A stretch of 64,000 nucleotides of DNA from Acidocella sp. (GTDB lineage Bacteria > Pseudomonadota > Alphaproteobacteria > Acetobacterales > Acetobacteraceae). Every line of letters starts with the position of its first letter. Positions within the stretch are counted from its first letter, which is position 1. This document shows positions 27,608-37,606 of the stretch, piece by piece. The position numbers and the translations under genes are program-made. The notes under the pieces were generated by a model. That model made no database searches and was not told where the DNA came from. It saw only the letters and a list, made by a program, of their open reading frames with translations. The stretch covers positions 62,001 through 126,000 of the forward strand of contig JARLIK010000001.1 of NCBI GenBank assembly GCA_031291755.1. Direction: 5' to 3'.

Positions 27608-28074
27608 TACTTCAATACTTTCGCGTTCAGGGCGTCGAGCCAGGCCAGAATATGTTCACGGTTTTTGCCGTAATCGCTTTCGCCGTAAATAGAGTGGGAA
27701 TAAAAAATCACACCGGACTTATTGTCCGGTTCCGCAACGACCGCGAGTTCCAGAATGTCGGGGAAATTGGCTGCGGGGGTGCGGATAACATACGCGGCTT
27801 GCAGGTTTTGCGGCAGGCTATCCAGCGGGAAGGTGCGGGGCAGGGTAAGGGCGACGGCCTGCAGGGTAGCGAACAAGGCCGCCGGGGGCAGGTTGTAAGC
27901 CGGGCTGGTGATGCCTGGGGCCGGTAAAAACCCTGCTGGCGCCGCCAGATATTCAGAATGGCCTTGCAGGTGCAGGTGCCCGAAATCGACAGTACCCGGC
28001 GGCGTGATGCCGATAGCGCCCAGCGTGCCGCAGAGCGGGAAGATGAAACTTAACAGCCACGGCAGCAGATTCAT
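27607..28074 (-). CDS. DUF1499 family protein
   Basis: A 155-aa protein with a hydrophobic N-terminus (MNLLPWLLSFIFPLCG, a likely signal anchor) and the DUF1499 C-terminal pattern of a polyproline-rich middle and SIYGESDYGKNREHILAWL. Function unknown. It is part of a minus-strand run with a flavoprotein, a DUF3253 protein and the SbmA-like transporter, coupled to the transporter by a one-base stop/start overlap. Confidence 0.8.
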   Translation of the reverse strand: MNLLPWLLSFIFPLCGTLGAIGITPPGTVDFGHLHLQGHSEYLAAPAGFLPAPGITSPAYNLPPAALFATLQAVALTLPRTFPLDSLPQNLQAAYVIRTPAANFPDILELAVVAEPDNKSGVIFYSHSIYGESDYGKNREHILAWLDALNAKVLK

Positions 28075-28077
28075 TGG

Positions 28078-28359
28078 CTAATCGCTGGCAGGGGCGAGGC
28101 GCAGGCGGATCACGCCGCGGGCGTCTTCCGGCGCGATCGGTTTGCCTTTGCGTAGAATTTGGATTTTGCCGGCTTTAGCCAGGCGCTGGGCGGCAAGGCG
28201 GATGGGCGAGAGGCTGCCGCGCCATTTTTCATCGGGCGGATGGCCCGCCAGAGCACGGGCAGCCTCGGTAGGGCAGATAGATTTATCCGGGCCTCGTGCC
28301 ATGACGAGGGCGAGGATGGCTTGTTCGGCGGGATCGTTGCTGGTGGGGTTTTGGCTCAT
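28078..28359 (-). CDS. DUF3253 protein
   Basis: A 93-aa protein matching the small DUF3253 winged-helix-like family (DPAEQAILALVMARGPDKSICPTE near the start and IRLAAQRLAKAGKIQILRKGKP). The ATG at 28359 overlaps the upstream flavoprotein stop by 4 nt; a longer reading to 28464 is antisense-like sequence. Function unknown; the pairing with the flavoprotein gene is seen as a common arrangement in my memory of alphaproteobacteria, not checked. Confidence 0.78.
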   Translation of the reverse strand: MSQNPTSNDPAEQAILALVMARGPDKSICPTEAARALAGHPPDEKWRGSLSPIRLAAQRLAKAGKIQILRKGKPIAPEDARGVIRLRLAPASD

Positions 28360-29315
28360 GCGGTCAGCCTTATGCCCAAAGAGCGGCCAGAGAGATAGGC
28401 GGCTTCGAGTTTTCCGGCCAGACACCAGTCTCCGCACAGGCCAAGCTGTTGCTGCGGGTCCCATAGGCAGTCTTCGCCCAGCGGCGCATCGGCCAGGGCG
28501 TAGCGCCAGCGATGCACGCTGGCAAAGGTGGCGGGCGCGGTAATCCTGGTAGCCTGCACAAAGGCCGCGCTCAGGGTTGCGATGACTTCATCGGCAGGGT
28601 GTTCCAGATGGGCGGCACTCCAGGCGGCGCTAGCATGGGTGGTGTAGCTGACCGGCGTTGGCGCGGCGCCTGGGCGGCTGTTTTCGCGGGCGATCCAACT
28701 AAGCGGCCCGGAGGTGGGTTTAACAATGTCCGGCCCTGGTGCTGCACCGGCAAAGCCTAGCATCAGCGCCCAGCACGGTGCCAGGTGGACCTTGGCAAGC
28801 TTAACGGCGAAGGGATGATCAATGGCGGCCAGCAGGGCGGCGGCCTGCGGGGCTGGGATGGCCAGGATGACGGCATCAAACGCAGGGGAGAGTTCGCCGT
28901 GCGGCTCGACCAGACTGGGCGGGGTGATGGCAGCATTATGCAGGTAAAGCCGCCAGCCAGCATCCTGCCGCGCCAGAAAACTGACATGAGTGCCAAGCTT
29001 GATATTCAACCCTGCGGCGAGCGAGGCCGCCAATAAAGCTATGCTGGGCTTGCCACTAAATTTATCACCCGTGGCGGGCCAGATTTCCGCGTGATTGGCA
29101 ATCAGCGCGGCGCGGAACCCGGCATCATGCGCACTGGCAAACTGACAGCCATGGTTGAACATGAAGCCGTCCTGCGATCGGGTGGCCATTCGCCCGCCCG
29201 GCTTGCGGCCTTTATCAAACAATGTGACGCCCCAGCCCGCCTGGGCCAGATGCGCCGCCGCGGTAAGCCCGGCCATGCCCGCGCCGATAACAGCGGCTGT
29301 TTTTGAAAGACCCAT
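28356..29315 (-). CDS. FAD-dependent amine-oxidase-like (renalase-type) oxidoreductase
   Basis: A 319-aa flavoprotein: N-terminal dinucleotide-binding GAGMAGLTAAAHLAQAG (residues about 11-27), the GGRMATRS segment after the second strand, and a C-terminal LCGDWCLAGKLEAAYLSG FAD-contact region. These fit the renalase-like NAD(P)/FAD oxidoreductases. Substrate unknown. The ATG at 29315 starts a run continued by DUF3253, DUF1499 and the SbmA-like gene. Confidence 0.85.
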   Translation of the reverse strand: MGLSKTAAVIGAGMAGLTAAAHLAQAGWGVTLFDKGRKPGGRMATRSQDGFMFNHGCQFASAHDAGFRAALIANHAEIWPATGDKFSGKPSIALLAASLAAGLNIKLGTHVSFLARQDAGWRLYLHNAAITPPSLVEPHGELSPAFDAVILAIPAPQAAALLAAIDHPFAVKLAKVHLAPCWALMLGFAGAAPGPDIVKPTSGPLSWIARENSRPGAAPTPVSYTTHASAAWSAAHLEHPADEVIATLSAAFVQATRITAPATFASVHRWRYALADAPLGEDCLWDPQQQLGLCGDWCLAGKLEAAYLSGRSLGIRLTA

Positions 29316-29352
29316 GGCGTGCAGGTGGCGGCTAACCGGCCAAACCGCAAGG

Positions 29353-30213
29353 TCAGAGGCGCTTCAAAAAATCCTCGGCGGGAACGGGCTGGGCAAAGTA
29401 GGGGCCCTGGGCTTCGTCGCAGCCGATTTCCTGCAACAGCCGGCTTTGCGCCTCACTTTCCACGCCGTCAGCCAGCACGCTGCATCCCATGGCGTGACCA
29501 GCCTCAATGGCGGCATGGACAATGGCGTTGTCGCCATAATCCTGACCCAAACGCTGCACCATCTGACGGTCGAGCTTAAGGGTGCTGAGCGGCAGGCGTT
29601 TGAGGGCGGCGAGGCTGGCATGGCCGGTGCCGAAATCATTCAGGGCCAACCGCGCACCCAGGCTGGCCAGCGCCTTGATGGTAAAAATCGTGTCAGGATC
29701 ATCATCAATCAGCATCGCCTCGCTGAGGCAAAGCTCCAGCCGCTCAGAGGCGAGACCGGTTCGGGTGAGCGCCTCGATGAGATGCTTGATCAGATGGCCA
29801 CTGCGTAATTGCCGGTGCGCCAGCCGGACCGAAACATTGGCCTGCGCCGGCCAGTGCGCGGCATCAGCGCAGGCACGGTGCAGCATCCAGGCGCCAATAT
29901 CGTTAATAACTTCAAAATGCTCGGCCACCGGCATGAAATGATGCGGCAGGATCAAGCCCCGGCGGCGGTGTTTCAGCCGGATGACCGCTTCCGCCCCCTC
30001 CAACCGGCCGGTTTTGAGATGCATATAGGGCTGGTAATGCAGCAAAAACCCCTCATGCGTGAGAGCCTGGCGCAACCGTTCGGCAATCCGGCGGCGCTCG
30101 CTGACATCGCGCCGCGCCGCGCGGGCACGCAATTCACGGGCTTCGGAATCGCCTGCTATGTCCGGGAAAGCCACGGACTGCGGTTCAAGAATGCCGGAGT
30201 TGTGGCCGGGCAT
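29353..30213 (-). CDS. degenerate EAL-domain protein
   Basis: A 286-aa protein; residues about 45-285 fold as an EAL c-di-GMP phosphodiesterase domain (LLHYQPYMHLKTGRLEGAE). Key positions differ from active enzymes: EAL is EAV (75-77), DDFGTG is NDFGTG (N192), and the AEGVE general base is ADGVE (D249). The conserved Asn (N127), E165 and KLDR (K213) are kept. It probably binds c-di-GMP or a partner rather than hydrolysing it. No sensory domain precedes it. Alignment positions are judged by motif, not computed. Confidence 0.82.
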   Translation of the reverse strand: MPGHNSGILEPQSVAFPDIAGDSEARELRARAARRDVSERRRIAERLRQALTHEGFLLHYQPYMHLKTGRLEGAEAVIRLKHRRRGLILPHHFMPVAEHFEVINDIGAWMLHRACADAAHWPAQANVSVRLAHRQLRSGHLIKHLIEALTRTGLASERLELCLSEAMLIDDDPDTIFTIKALASLGARLALNDFGTGHASLAALKRLPLSTLKLDRQMVQRLGQDYGDNAIVHAAIEAGHAMGCSVLADGVESEAQSRLLQEIGCDEAQGPYFAQPVPAEDFLKRL

Positions 30214-30319
30214 GGGAATATAACGGATACATGGCGCCGATCATGCGCCGGCTATGGTTAAGATGCGGAAAACAAAAACCCGCGGTGGAATTTTATTGTC
30301 ACACACACGTCCAGGCTGG

Positions 30320-31564
30320 TTACGCGACGTTTAACGTGACGCCATTGTGGAACGCATCTGTCAGTTCTGCAAATGCTGTTGTAATTCCGTAATATTTCTT
30401 GACATAATATAGCGCGTTTAACTCCGCGGCAGTGTCGGTCTGGCGTTGTAGAGATTGCAGGATCGCAGCATAAAAACTGAGTGAGTCAGCCGCCGCGATG
30501 AAGGGAGCGCGAGGGTCGGCGGCAAACCCCTGCAAGCTCAACGGGGTGGCGATGGTTGTCAGCCCATGGCGGGCGTAATCGAGCAGCTTGATTTTCAAAC
30601 CAGTGCCCACCCGCAATGGCGAGATCGCCAGGCTTGCCCGATGCAAATACGGACCAAGATCAACAACCCGTCCCACCCGGTTAACGCCCGCCGGTACGAT
30701 GCCATAGACGCTCGCGCAGTCGCCGATGAGGTCGAGCGTGATATCACGGCGGCCGTTGTACAAATGCGGCCAGACTTCATCAAAAAACCAGCGCAGTCCA
30801 TCAAGGTTGGGCAGCCCATCACCACCGACAAACACCAGACGGTTGGGCTGGCGTAAAATATTGGCCGGGCGCGGGCAGGGCAGCGCCGGCATCGAGGCCA
30901 CATATACCGGGGTTGTCGGGCACATCGCACGGAACTGCGCGGCTTCCTCCGGCTGAATCGCTACGATGCCCTGCGCCTTACCAAGCGTTTGCGCTTCAAA
31001 CTCCCGCGACAATTCGGCGGGATAAACCTGATAACCAGCGCTCGTTAAAATCCGATGCCGCTGATGAAACACATCATGTGCCAAAATCAGGGTTTTGATG
31101 CCGGCCAAACCAGAATCATCCAGCACCGCGGCGCGGAAAATAGTATCCACCAAAATCGCGTCCGGCTGCATCGCCTTAAGTCGCGCCTGGCACCATGCCG
31201 ACTGTGCCGATGTCATGAATGCACCCAGAATCGCATCAACCACGCCATACTGTCCGGCCCGGCCACGCTTGCGAATCCGACCCGCCAGCCCCACCGGCAA
31301 AGCCGCTAAAGCACGTTGCGCCAAAGTCGCCGCAATGTTACGCGGTGACCCACTAGCCACCAATCCGCGCCGCGCCATCACGCCAGGGCCAATCACCGCA
31401 AACCCTGCAAACCGTTCCACCGGCCAGCGCAAACGCGGCCGCACCAGCATGATCACCACCTCATGCCCTTGGCCACGCAGCCACTCCACCACCGCCGCAT
31501 TGAACGCCAAATGCCCTGCTGACCCAGGCCTCGGCAACTCATCCGTGACAAAGGCAATCTTCAT
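30320..31564 (-). CDS. glycosyltransferase, GT-B fold
   Basis: A 414-aa GT4/GT1-like sugar transferase. It begins MKIAFVTDELPRPGSAGHLAFN, with an Rossmann-like first half, and has a C-terminal donor-binding half: LVFVGGDGLPNLDGLRWF, LIGDCASVYG, and SLAISPLRVGTGLKIKLLDYA, the classic E/D-x7-like donor motif region. Substrate unknown; no other polysaccharide genes are nearby, so a single cell-surface or lipid modification is likely. Confidence 0.83.
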   Translation of the reverse strand: MKIAFVTDELPRPGSAGHLAFNAAVVEWLRGQGHEVVIMLVRPRLRWPVERFAGFAVIGPGVMARRGLVASGSPRNIAATLAQRALAALPVGLAGRIRKRGRAGQYGVVDAILGAFMTSAQSAWCQARLKAMQPDAILVDTIFRAAVLDDSGLAGIKTLILAHDVFHQRHRILTSAGYQVYPAELSREFEAQTLGKAQGIVAIQPEEAAQFRAMCPTTPVYVASMPALPCPRPANILRQPNRLVFVGGDGLPNLDGLRWFFDEVWPHLYNGRRDITLDLIGDCASVYGIVPAGVNRVGRVVDLGPYLHRASLAISPLRVGTGLKIKLLDYARHGLTTIATPLSLQGFAADPRAPFIAAADSLSFYAAILQSLQRQTDTAAELNALYYVKKYYGITTAFAELTDAFHNGVTLNVA

Positions 31565-31597
31565 GTCGAGGCGGTCCTGCGTGGTTTATGGAAGTCG

Positions 31598-31621
31598 GGC
31601 CAGGGGCAGCGCTCCCTGGCC
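31598..31621 (-). terminator. possible terminator after grxD
   Basis: An 8-bp perfect inverted repeat (GGCCAGGG ... CCCTGGCC) with an 8-nt loop, 18 nt beyond the grxD stop on the minus strand. There is no T-run, so intrinsic termination is uncertain. Confidence 0.35.
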
Positions 31622-31638
31622 TTACTCCCTCAACCCCC

Positions 31639-31977
31639 TCAAGCCGCAGCGTTGTGGGAGATGCCCTTTTCGGTGAGCATGGTTTGCAGCTCGCCGGACT
31701 GGTACATTTCGGTCACGATATCACAGCCGCCGATGAATTCGCCTTTAATGTAGAGCTGCGGAATGGTCGGCCAGCTTGAGAATTCCTTGATGCCATCGCG
31801 GATTTCCGGGTTTTCCAGCACGTTGACGGTTTTGTAGGGCACGTCGGCGTGTTTGAGGATTTGGATGACCCGGGCTGAGAATCCGCATTGCGGGAACATC
31901 GGGGTGCCTTTCATGAAGAGCATGACAGGGCTTGAGTCGATATAGGCTTGGATTTCGGCGAAAACGGGGTTGTCCAT
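31639..31977 (-). CDS. grxD: monothiol glutaredoxin Grx4 family
   Basis: A 112-aa CGFS-type glutaredoxin (Cys31 in PQCGFSARV, with the [14 protein letters not shown] and [17 protein letters not shown] family segments). It binds a bridging [2Fe-2S] cluster with glutathione and works with BolA in Fe-S trafficking. It follows the BolA gene by 9 nt and closes the pur-bolA run. Start ATG at 31977. Confidence 0.95.
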   Translation of the reverse strand: MDNPVFAEIQAYIDSSPVMLFMKGTPMFPQCGFSARVIQILKHADVPYKTVNVLENPEIRDGIKEFSSWPTIPQLYIKGEFIGGCDIVTEMYQSGELQTMLTEKGISHNAAA

Positions 31978-31986
31978 ACGAGGTCC

Positions 31987-32220
31987 TTATTCGGGGGCTG
32001 AGGTTTGCAGGGCGAGTGCGTGGAGTTCGCCGCCCATGCGCCCTTGCAGCGCCGCGTAAACGAGTTGGTGTTGGCGCACGCGGGGCATTCCGCGAAACGC
32101 TTCAGAGATGACGGTAGCCGCAAAATGGTCATTATCGCCAGCCAAGTCTTCGATGGTGATCTGGGCGTCCGGGAGGGCGGCTTTGATCAGTTTTTCGATC
32201 TCGGAGGCGGGCATAGCCAT
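31987..32220 (-). CDS. bolA: BolA family protein
   Basis: A 77-aa BolA-like protein (DLAGDNDHFAATVISEAFRGMPRVRQHQLVYAAL, with the invariant RxxRHQxVY-like block and the His in the beta-turn). It partners with CGFS glutaredoxin in [2Fe-2S] transfer. The start is ATG 32220; a longer reading to 32271 overlaps purL. It is placed between purL and grxD, which are co-directional. Confidence 0.93.
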   Translation of the reverse strand: MAMPASEIEKLIKAALPDAQITIEDLAGDNDHFAATVISEAFRGMPRVRQHQLVYAALQGRMGGELHALALQTSAPE

Positions 32221-32239
32221 AGTGGTTATCCTTGCAAAA

Positions 32240-34417
32240 TCACGCGAACCAGTTGGGGAAGAACCCCTCATGGGCGTCGCGCAGGGTAGCCAGAGATATG
32301 GGGTTGACGCCGGTTAGTGTCAAACTGTTGCCGCCAGTATGGCCGATGTGGCGGGCCGGAATGCCGGCGGCGTGGGCGGCGGTGAGAATAGGGGTAGGGT
32401 TGGCGACGGCGAGGATATAGCGGGCCTGGTCCTCACCAAACCAGTAGGCGTGGGCGGGGATATGCTCAGGTGAGGGGTGCAGGGTGAGACCGGTGGCGCC
32501 CGCCAGCGCCATTTCCACCAGGGCGATGGCGAGGCCGCCGTCGGAGAGGTCATGGCAGGCTTGCACGGCACCGCTTAGAATATGCTCGCGCACGAAATCG
32601 CCATTTTCGCGTTCGTTCAGCAGATTCACTTCCGGGGGCGCGCCATCCTCGCGGCCCAGGATTTCGCGCAGCCAGAGCGATTGGCCGAGTGCGCCTTTGG
32701 TGTCGCCGATCAGGATGAGTTGCTGGCCGGGGGCGATGGCAAGGCCGGTGGCAAGCGAGGCATCTTCAATCACGCCGACCGCGCCGATGGCGGGGGTGGG
32801 GAGGATGCCTTTGCCTTCGGTCTCATTGTAGAGCGAGACATTGCCAGAGACGACCGGGAAATCGAGAGCGGTACAGGCCGCCGCCATGCCTTTGATGGCA
32901 TCGACGAACTGGCCCATGATTTCGGGTTTTTCGGGGTTGCCGAAATTCATGTTGTCAGTGACGGCCAGCGGTAGGGCACCGGTGGCGGTGATGTTGCGCC
33001 AGGCTTCCGCTACGGCTTGCGCCCCACCGGCCTGCGCATCAGCGGCGCAGTAGCGGGGCGTGCAGTCGGTGGTGATGGCCAGAGCGCGGTTGGTGCCGTC
33101 GAGCCGCACGATGGCGGCGTCGGCTTGGGCTGGCCGTTTGACGGTTTGGCCACCGACGGTGGAATCATACTGGTCGAAAATCCAGCGGCGCGAGGCGATG
33201 TCCGGGCAGGCCATGAGTTTCAGCAGTGCGGCTTCAAAGCCAACCGGGTCGTGGGTTTCGCCAAGCGGGGCTGGTTTGGCGGCGCTGGCATAGGGGCGGT
33301 GGTAGAGCGGGGCTTCATCGGAGAGCGGGGCCAGTTCGATGTCAGCTTCAACCACGCCTTTATGGGTGATGACGATGCGGCCGGTGTCAGTGATTTTGCC
33401 GATGATGGCGTAGTCAAGGTCCCATTTTTCGATGATGGCGCGGGCCATTTCCGAGCGTTCGGGCTTCAGCACCAGCAACATGCGTTCCTGGCTCTCGGAG
33501 AGCATCATCTCATAGGCCGACATGCCGGTTTCGCGCTGCGGCACGGTATCGAGGTTCAGCTCGATGCCAACGCCGCCTTTGCCGGCCATTTCCACCGAGG
33601 AGGAGGTGAGGCCGGCAGCGCCCATGTCCTGGATCGCCACAATCGCGTCGGTCTGCATCAGCTCCAGGCAGGCTTCAATCAGAAGTTTTTCGGTGAATGG
33701 GTCGCCCACCTGCACGGTGGGGCGTTTTTCGGCGGAATTGGCGTCGAACTCGGTGCTGGCCATGGTGGCGCCATGGATGCCATCGCGGCCGGTTTTGGAG
33801 CCGACATACACCACCGGATTACCAATGCCCGCCGCTGCCGAGAGGAAGATTTTATCCTGGGCGGCAATGCCGACGGTCATGGCATTCACCAGCGGGTTGC
33901 CGTTGTAGGCCGGGTGGAAATTCACCTCGCCGCCGACAGTGGGCACGCCCACGCAATTGCCGTAACCGCCGATGCCGCGCACCACGCCATCAACCACCCG
34001 TTTGGTGACCGGCAGTTTTGGGTCGCCAAAGCGCAGCGCGTTGAGATTGGCGATCGGGCGGGCGCCCATGGTGAACACATCGCGCAAAATGCCGCCGACG
34101 CCGGTGGCGGCACCCTGGTAGGGTTCAATGAAGCTCGGGTGGTTATGCGATTCCATTTTAAAAATCGCGGCCAGCCCCTCGCCGATATCAATCACCCCGG
34201 CATTTTCGCCCGGCCCATGGATGACCCAGGGGGCTTTGGTCGGCAGGGTTTTCAGCCAGACGCGGGAGGATTTATACGAGCAATGCTCCGACCACATCAC
34301 CGAGAAGATGCCAAGCTCGGTAAAGCTGGGCGTGCGGCCCATGATGGTGAGAACTTTGGCATATTCCTCGGCGTTCAGGCCGAAGGATTTCGCGAGCGCT
34401 TCATTGACGGGTTTCAT
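32240..34417 (-). CDS. purL: phosphoribosylformylglycinamidine synthase subunit PurL
   Basis: Synthetase subunit of FGAM synthase (purine step 4) in the separate PurL-PurQ-PurS form. 725 aa with two AIR-synthase-like halves: [35 protein letters not shown], and LQDAGAAG-like [11 protein letters not shown], plus a C-terminal [10 protein letters not shown]. The ATG at 34417 overlaps the purQ stop by 4 nt. A large reading on the opposite strand is a shadow of this gene. Confidence 0.96.
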   Translation of the reverse strand: MKPVNEALAKSFGLNAEEYAKVLTIMGRTPSFTELGIFSVMWSEHCSYKSSRVWLKTLPTKAPWVIHGPGENAGVIDIGEGLAAIFKMESHNHPSFIEPYQGAATGVGGILRDVFTMGARPIANLNALRFGDPKLPVTKRVVDGVVRGIGGYGNCVGVPTVGGEVNFHPAYNGNPLVNAMTVGIAAQDKIFLSAAAGIGNPVVYVGSKTGRDGIHGATMASTEFDANSAEKRPTVQVGDPFTEKLLIEACLELMQTDAIVAIQDMGAAGLTSSSVEMAGKGGVGIELNLDTVPQRETGMSAYEMMLSESQERMLLVLKPERSEMARAIIEKWDLDYAIIGKITDTGRIVITHKGVVEADIELAPLSDEAPLYHRPYASAAKPAPLGETHDPVGFEAALLKLMACPDIASRRWIFDQYDSTVGGQTVKRPAQADAAIVRLDGTNRALAITTDCTPRYCAADAQAGGAQAVAEAWRNITATGALPLAVTDNMNFGNPEKPEIMGQFVDAIKGMAAACTALDFPVVSGNVSLYNETEGKGILPTPAIGAVGVIEDASLATGLAIAPGQQLILIGDTKGALGQSLWLREILGREDGAPPEVNLLNERENGDFVREHILSGAVQACHDLSDGGLAIALVEMALAGATGLTLHPSPEHIPAHAYWFGEDQARYILAVANPTPILTAAHAAGIPARHIGHTGGNSLTLTGVNPISLATLRDAHEGFFPNWFA

Positions 34418-35076
34418 GCGGCTGCCAGTGAGTCAAAAAGAGGTTTGCCGTCAGAGCCGCCCATTAGCGGGTCAACCAGGTCCTCGGGGTGCGGCATCAG
34501 GCCCAGGATGCGATGGTTGGGTGAGTAAATTCCGGCGATAGCGCGGGCCGAGCCGTTGCGGTTTTCATCAGCATAGCGGAACGCCACCAGCCCTTCGCCT
34601 TCCAGCCGGTCGAGAGTCGCCGGGTCAGCAGTGTAGTTGCCGTCGCCATGCGCCAGTGGGGCGCGGAATACCTGGCCTTTTTGGTAGTGCGCGGTGAAGA
34701 TGGTGTCGTTACGTTCAACCCGTAGCATGGTGTCCATCGAGAGGAAGCGCAGGCCGGCATTGCGCAGCAGGGCACCAGGCAATAGGCCGGCTTCGGTGAG
34801 AATCTGGAAGCCGTTGCACACGCCCAGCACGTAGCCGCCGCGCGCGGCGTGGGCCTTCACCCCTTGCATCACCGGGCTATGCGCCGCCATCGCGCCACAG
34901 CGCAGATAATCGCCAAACGAGAAGCCGCCGGGGATGATGATGAGGTCCAACCCGGTCAGGTCGGTTTCCTTGTGCCAGATCATCCTCGGCGCTTTGCCAA
35001 AGCTCTGCTCAACCGCCATCGCCATATCGCGCTCGCGGTTGATGCCGGGGAAGATCAGAATGCCAGTGGCGAGCAT
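34414..35076 (-). CDS. purQ: phosphoribosylformylglycinamidine synthase subunit PurQ
   Basis: Glutaminase subunit of FGAM synthase, delivering ammonia to PurL. 220 aa, class I amidotransferase: nucleophile C87 in [10 protein letters not shown], His near 200 in GLMPHPEDL with the downstream acid. The [12 protein letters not shown] loop is PurQ-specific. Its stop overlaps purL by 4 nt; purS is 85 nt upstream. Confidence 0.96.
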   Translation of the reverse strand: MLATGILIFPGINRERDMAMAVEQSFGKAPRMIWHKETDLTGLDLIIIPGGFSFGDYLRCGAMAAHSPVMQGVKAHAARGGYVLGVCNGFQILTEAGLLPGALLRNAGLRFLSMDTMLRVERNDTIFTAHYQKGQVFRAPLAHGDGNYTADPATLDRLEGEGLVAFRYADENRNGSARAIAGIYSPNHRILGLMPHPEDLVDPLMGGSDGKPLFDSLAAA

Positions 35077-35161
35077 GGAAAATGCCTTGAAAGTTTAAGC
35101 TTCATCTGCCTTCGCGCAAGGTCGATGTAAAGCGGTGCGGCGGGATGGTTGAGAGGCTGTT

Positions 35162-35404
35162 TCAGCCCGCAATTTCGACCTTGAAACTCTCGATCACGGT
35201 ATTGGCGAGCAGCGTTTTGGCCATATCCTCGACACCAGCTTTGGCGGCCGCCGGGTCAGTCTCGGTCAGGGTGATTTCGATGATCTTGCCAGCCCGCACA
35301 TCCCCCACCTGGCCGAAGCCGAGGTTGCTCAGGGCATGGCCGATGGCTTTGCCCTGCGGGTCGAGCACGCCGTCTTTCAGCATGATGGTGACAATGGCTT
35401 TCAT
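35162..35404 (-). CDS. purS: phosphoribosylformylglycinamidine synthase subunit PurS
   Basis: The 80-aa PurS subunit bridges PurL and PurQ. MKAIVTIMLKDGVLDPQGKA and the GDVRAGKIIEITL segment match the family. The ATG at 35404 is used; the 14 extra codons upstream lie over the REP-like hairpin. The gene is 57 nt after purC's stop direction and 85 nt before purQ on the minus strand. Confidence 0.94.
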   Translation of the reverse strand: MKAIVTIMLKDGVLDPQGKAIGHALSNLGFGQVGDVRAGKIIEITLTETDPAAAKAGVEDMAKTLLANTVIESFKVEIAG

Positions 35405-35433
35405 TTTATGATCCACAAGAAAGAAAGGCGTGG

Positions 35434-35456
35434 ATGGCCGGGTCAAGCCCGGCCAT
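35434..35456. repeat. REP-like palindrome between purC and purS
   Basis: A 9-bp perfect stem (ATGGCCGGG/CCCGGCCAT) with the loop TCAAG, followed by GACG. The core CCGGGTCAAGCCCGG resembles a widely dispersed alphaproteobacterial intergenic repeat. It could also attenuate or stabilise the pur transcript. Confidence 0.55.
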
Positions 35457-35470
35457 GACGGAAAAGCGGA

Positions 35471-36235
35471 TCATTGCATCATCTCCGGGCCCTTCATGTC
35501 GCGCGTACCAGCTTCGGGGAGAATCCCTAAGCGGCGCGCGACCTCCTGATAGGCCTCCTCAATTTTGCCAAGGTCGCGGCGGAAGCGGTCCTTGTCCATT
35601 TTCTCGTTGGTTTTGGAATCCCACAGGCGGCAATTATCCGGGCTGATTTCATCGGCCAACACAATTCGCATGTCTTCATTCTCAAACAGGCGGCCAAATT
35701 CGATTTTGAAATCGACCAAAGTGATGCCGACGCCGAGGAACAGGCCGGTGAGGAAATCGTTGATGCGCAACGTGAGATGCACAATGTCATCCATATCCGG
35801 CGGGGTGGCCCAGCCAAACGCGGTAATGTGCTCCTCCGCCACCATCGGATCACCGAGTTGGTCGTTTTTATAGTAATATTCCACGATGCTGCGCGGCAGG
35901 CGCGTGCCTTCGGGGATGCCAAGGCGCGATGAGAGCGAACCGGCGGCGATGTTACGCACCACCACCTCGACCGGAATGATCTCAACCTCCTTGATCAACT
36001 GCTCGCGCATGTTGAGGCGGCGGATGAAATGGGTCGGGATATTGATCTCGGCCAGCTTGATCATCAGGAATTCGCTGATGCGATTGTTCAGCACACCTTT
36101 GCCGGTGATGGTGCCCTTTTTCTGGGCGTTGAAGGCGGTGGCGTCATCCTTGAAATATTGCACGAGCGTGCCGGGCTCGGGTCCTTCAAACAGGATTTTT
36201 GCTTTGCCTTCGTAGAGCTGCCGGCGGCGGGCCAT
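35471..36235 (-). CDS. purC: phosphoribosylaminoimidazole-succinocarboxamide synthase
   Basis: Makes SAICAR from CAIR and aspartate using ATP (purine step 8). 254 aa; [45 protein letters not shown] and DFKIEFGR are SAICAR-synthetase signatures. First gene of a minus-strand purine run (purC-purS-purQ-purL) that continues into bolA and grxD. Divergent from an MFS gene. Confidence 0.96.
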   Translation of the reverse strand: MARRRQLYEGKAKILFEGPEPGTLVQYFKDDATAFNAQKKGTITGKGVLNNRISEFLMIKLAEINIPTHFIRRLNMREQLIKEVEIIPVEVVVRNIAAGSLSSRLGIPEGTRLPRSIVEYYYKNDQLGDPMVAEEHITAFGWATPPDMDDIVHLTLRINDFLTGLFLGVGITLVDFKIEFGRLFENEDMRIVLADEISPDNCRLWDSKTNEKMDKDRFRRDLGKIEEAYQEVARRLGILPEAGTRDMKGPEMMQ

Positions 36236-36355
36236 GTGTGTCCTTTGGGATTCGTAAATGGAGAGGCGTGTATATCAACCATCCCGGTGCAACGCCATGG
36301 CTGGAGTGATTTTGCGGCACTTCCTGGCAGCATGGCTGTCCTCTATGAGCATCGA

Positions 36356-37540
36356 ATGAGCGATGAAAATACCTTCCTGCTGTATCGGGCAGCCAGTTGC
36401 GGGCTGCTGGCTATGCTGGTTGGCATTGGCATCGCACGGTTCGGCTATTCGCCGCTGGTCCCGGCCTTGGTGGCGGCGCATTGGTTCACTGCCGCCGCGG
36501 CCTTCTGGTTGGGGGCCACCAATTTGCTGGGATACTTAATCGGCGCGGCAGGTATGCGGGCTTGGCACCGGCCGATTTACACCCGTGCCGCCGTGACCAC
36601 GCTGATGGGGCTGACGGCGCTCAGCCTGATCGCCTCAGCATGGAATTTTGGGGTTTATTATGCAGGAATCTGGCGGTTGCTGACCGGTATCACCGGCGGC
36701 GCCTTGATGGTGCTGATGGCCGCCGCCGTGGTGGGCCGGGCGCCACCCGCCAAACGCGGCCAGGTGGGCGGCATCACCTTTGCGGGCATGGGCACCGGGA
36801 TGATGGTGTCTGGCCTATTGATTCCGCGGTTCCTGGCATTTGGCCTGCCGATGACCTGGGCGCTGCTGGGCGGCTTCAGCTTGCTGGCGACGGTGGCGGT
36901 CGCGGTGATGATGCCACCTGGAGTGATTACCCCGGCGGCCCGGCCGGTAGGACGGCAGGTTCTCAACAAGCCGGTGGCACTGCTGATGATTGGTTATGCG
37001 CTGTGCGCCTTCGGGTTTGTACCGCATATGCTGTTTTTGGCTAGTTTTGTCGCCATTGGGCTGCATCGCGGCGTGGCGGCGGGGGCGGATGTATCAGCCG
37101 TACTGGGTGTGGCAGCAGCATTAGGGCCTCCGATTTTGGGGCGGATTGCTGACCGGGTGGGGTTCTTGAAAACCTTGGTGGTGGCTTATCTGGTGATGGG
37201 GGTTGCGGTGGCGGTACCGTTATTCACTGGCAGCGTGCTGGGGCTGGCAATTTCGGCGTTCGGCGTGGGGGCCATAGCCTTGGGTGCGGTGCTGCTGACC
37301 TCCGGCGCGATTGCCTCGCTGGTGGCACCAAACCGGCTGGCCGCCAACTGGGGATTGGCCACCATGAGTTATGCGGTGATGCAGGCAGTGAGCGCGGCTG
37401 CCTTCTCCAGCCTGTTCCATGCCACGGAGAATTATGAAATTTTATTTGGCATTGGTACGATAGCGACGTTTGTATCAGCTATTTTTGTTTTACTTTCAGA
37501 GCGTTCAAGCCGGAAAATTGACCTAAATCATAGTTGGTAA
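36356..37540 (+). CDS. YbfB/YjiJ family MFS transporter
   Basis: A 394-aa, 12-helix MFS protein with the subfamily N-terminus GLLAMLVGIGIARFGYSPLVPAL and AWHRPIY between helices. I chose ATG 36356 (ATG 36332 is an 8-codon longer alternative); readings from 36029 run over purC. The substrate is unknown. It is divergent from the pur genes, with the 120-bp gap carrying the promoters of both. Confidence 0.82.
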   Translation: MSDENTFLLYRAASCGLLAMLVGIGIARFGYSPLVPALVAAHWFTAAAAFWLGATNLLGYLIGAAGMRAWHRPIYTRAAVTTLMGLTALSLIASAWNFGVYYAGIWRLLTGITGGALMVLMAAAVVGRAPPAKRGQVGGITFAGMGTGMMVSGLLIPRFLAFGLPMTWALLGGFSLLATVAVAVMMPPGVITPAARPVGRQVLNKPVALLMIGYALCAFGFVPHMLFLASFVAIGLHRGVAAGADVSAVLGVAAALGPPILGRIADRVGFLKTLVVAYLVMGVAVAVPLFTGSVLGLAISAFGVGAIALGAVLLTSGAIASLVAPNRLAANWGLATMSYAVMQAVSAAAFSSLFHATENYEILFGIGTIATFVSAIFVLLSERSSRKIDLNHSW

Positions 37541-37606
37541 TTGGTTGTTGCACTACATGAACAAGGTCCGGTAACGTGCCGGGCTTAACAATTCATTAGG
37601 ACGCAC

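Noticed and set aside
33017-34528. Long open frame of about 500 codons on the plus strand across purL
   Set aside because: It is antisense to well-conserved purL, rich in His/Gly/Ala in a way expected from a reversed GC-rich gene, and has no ribosome-binding site or domain.
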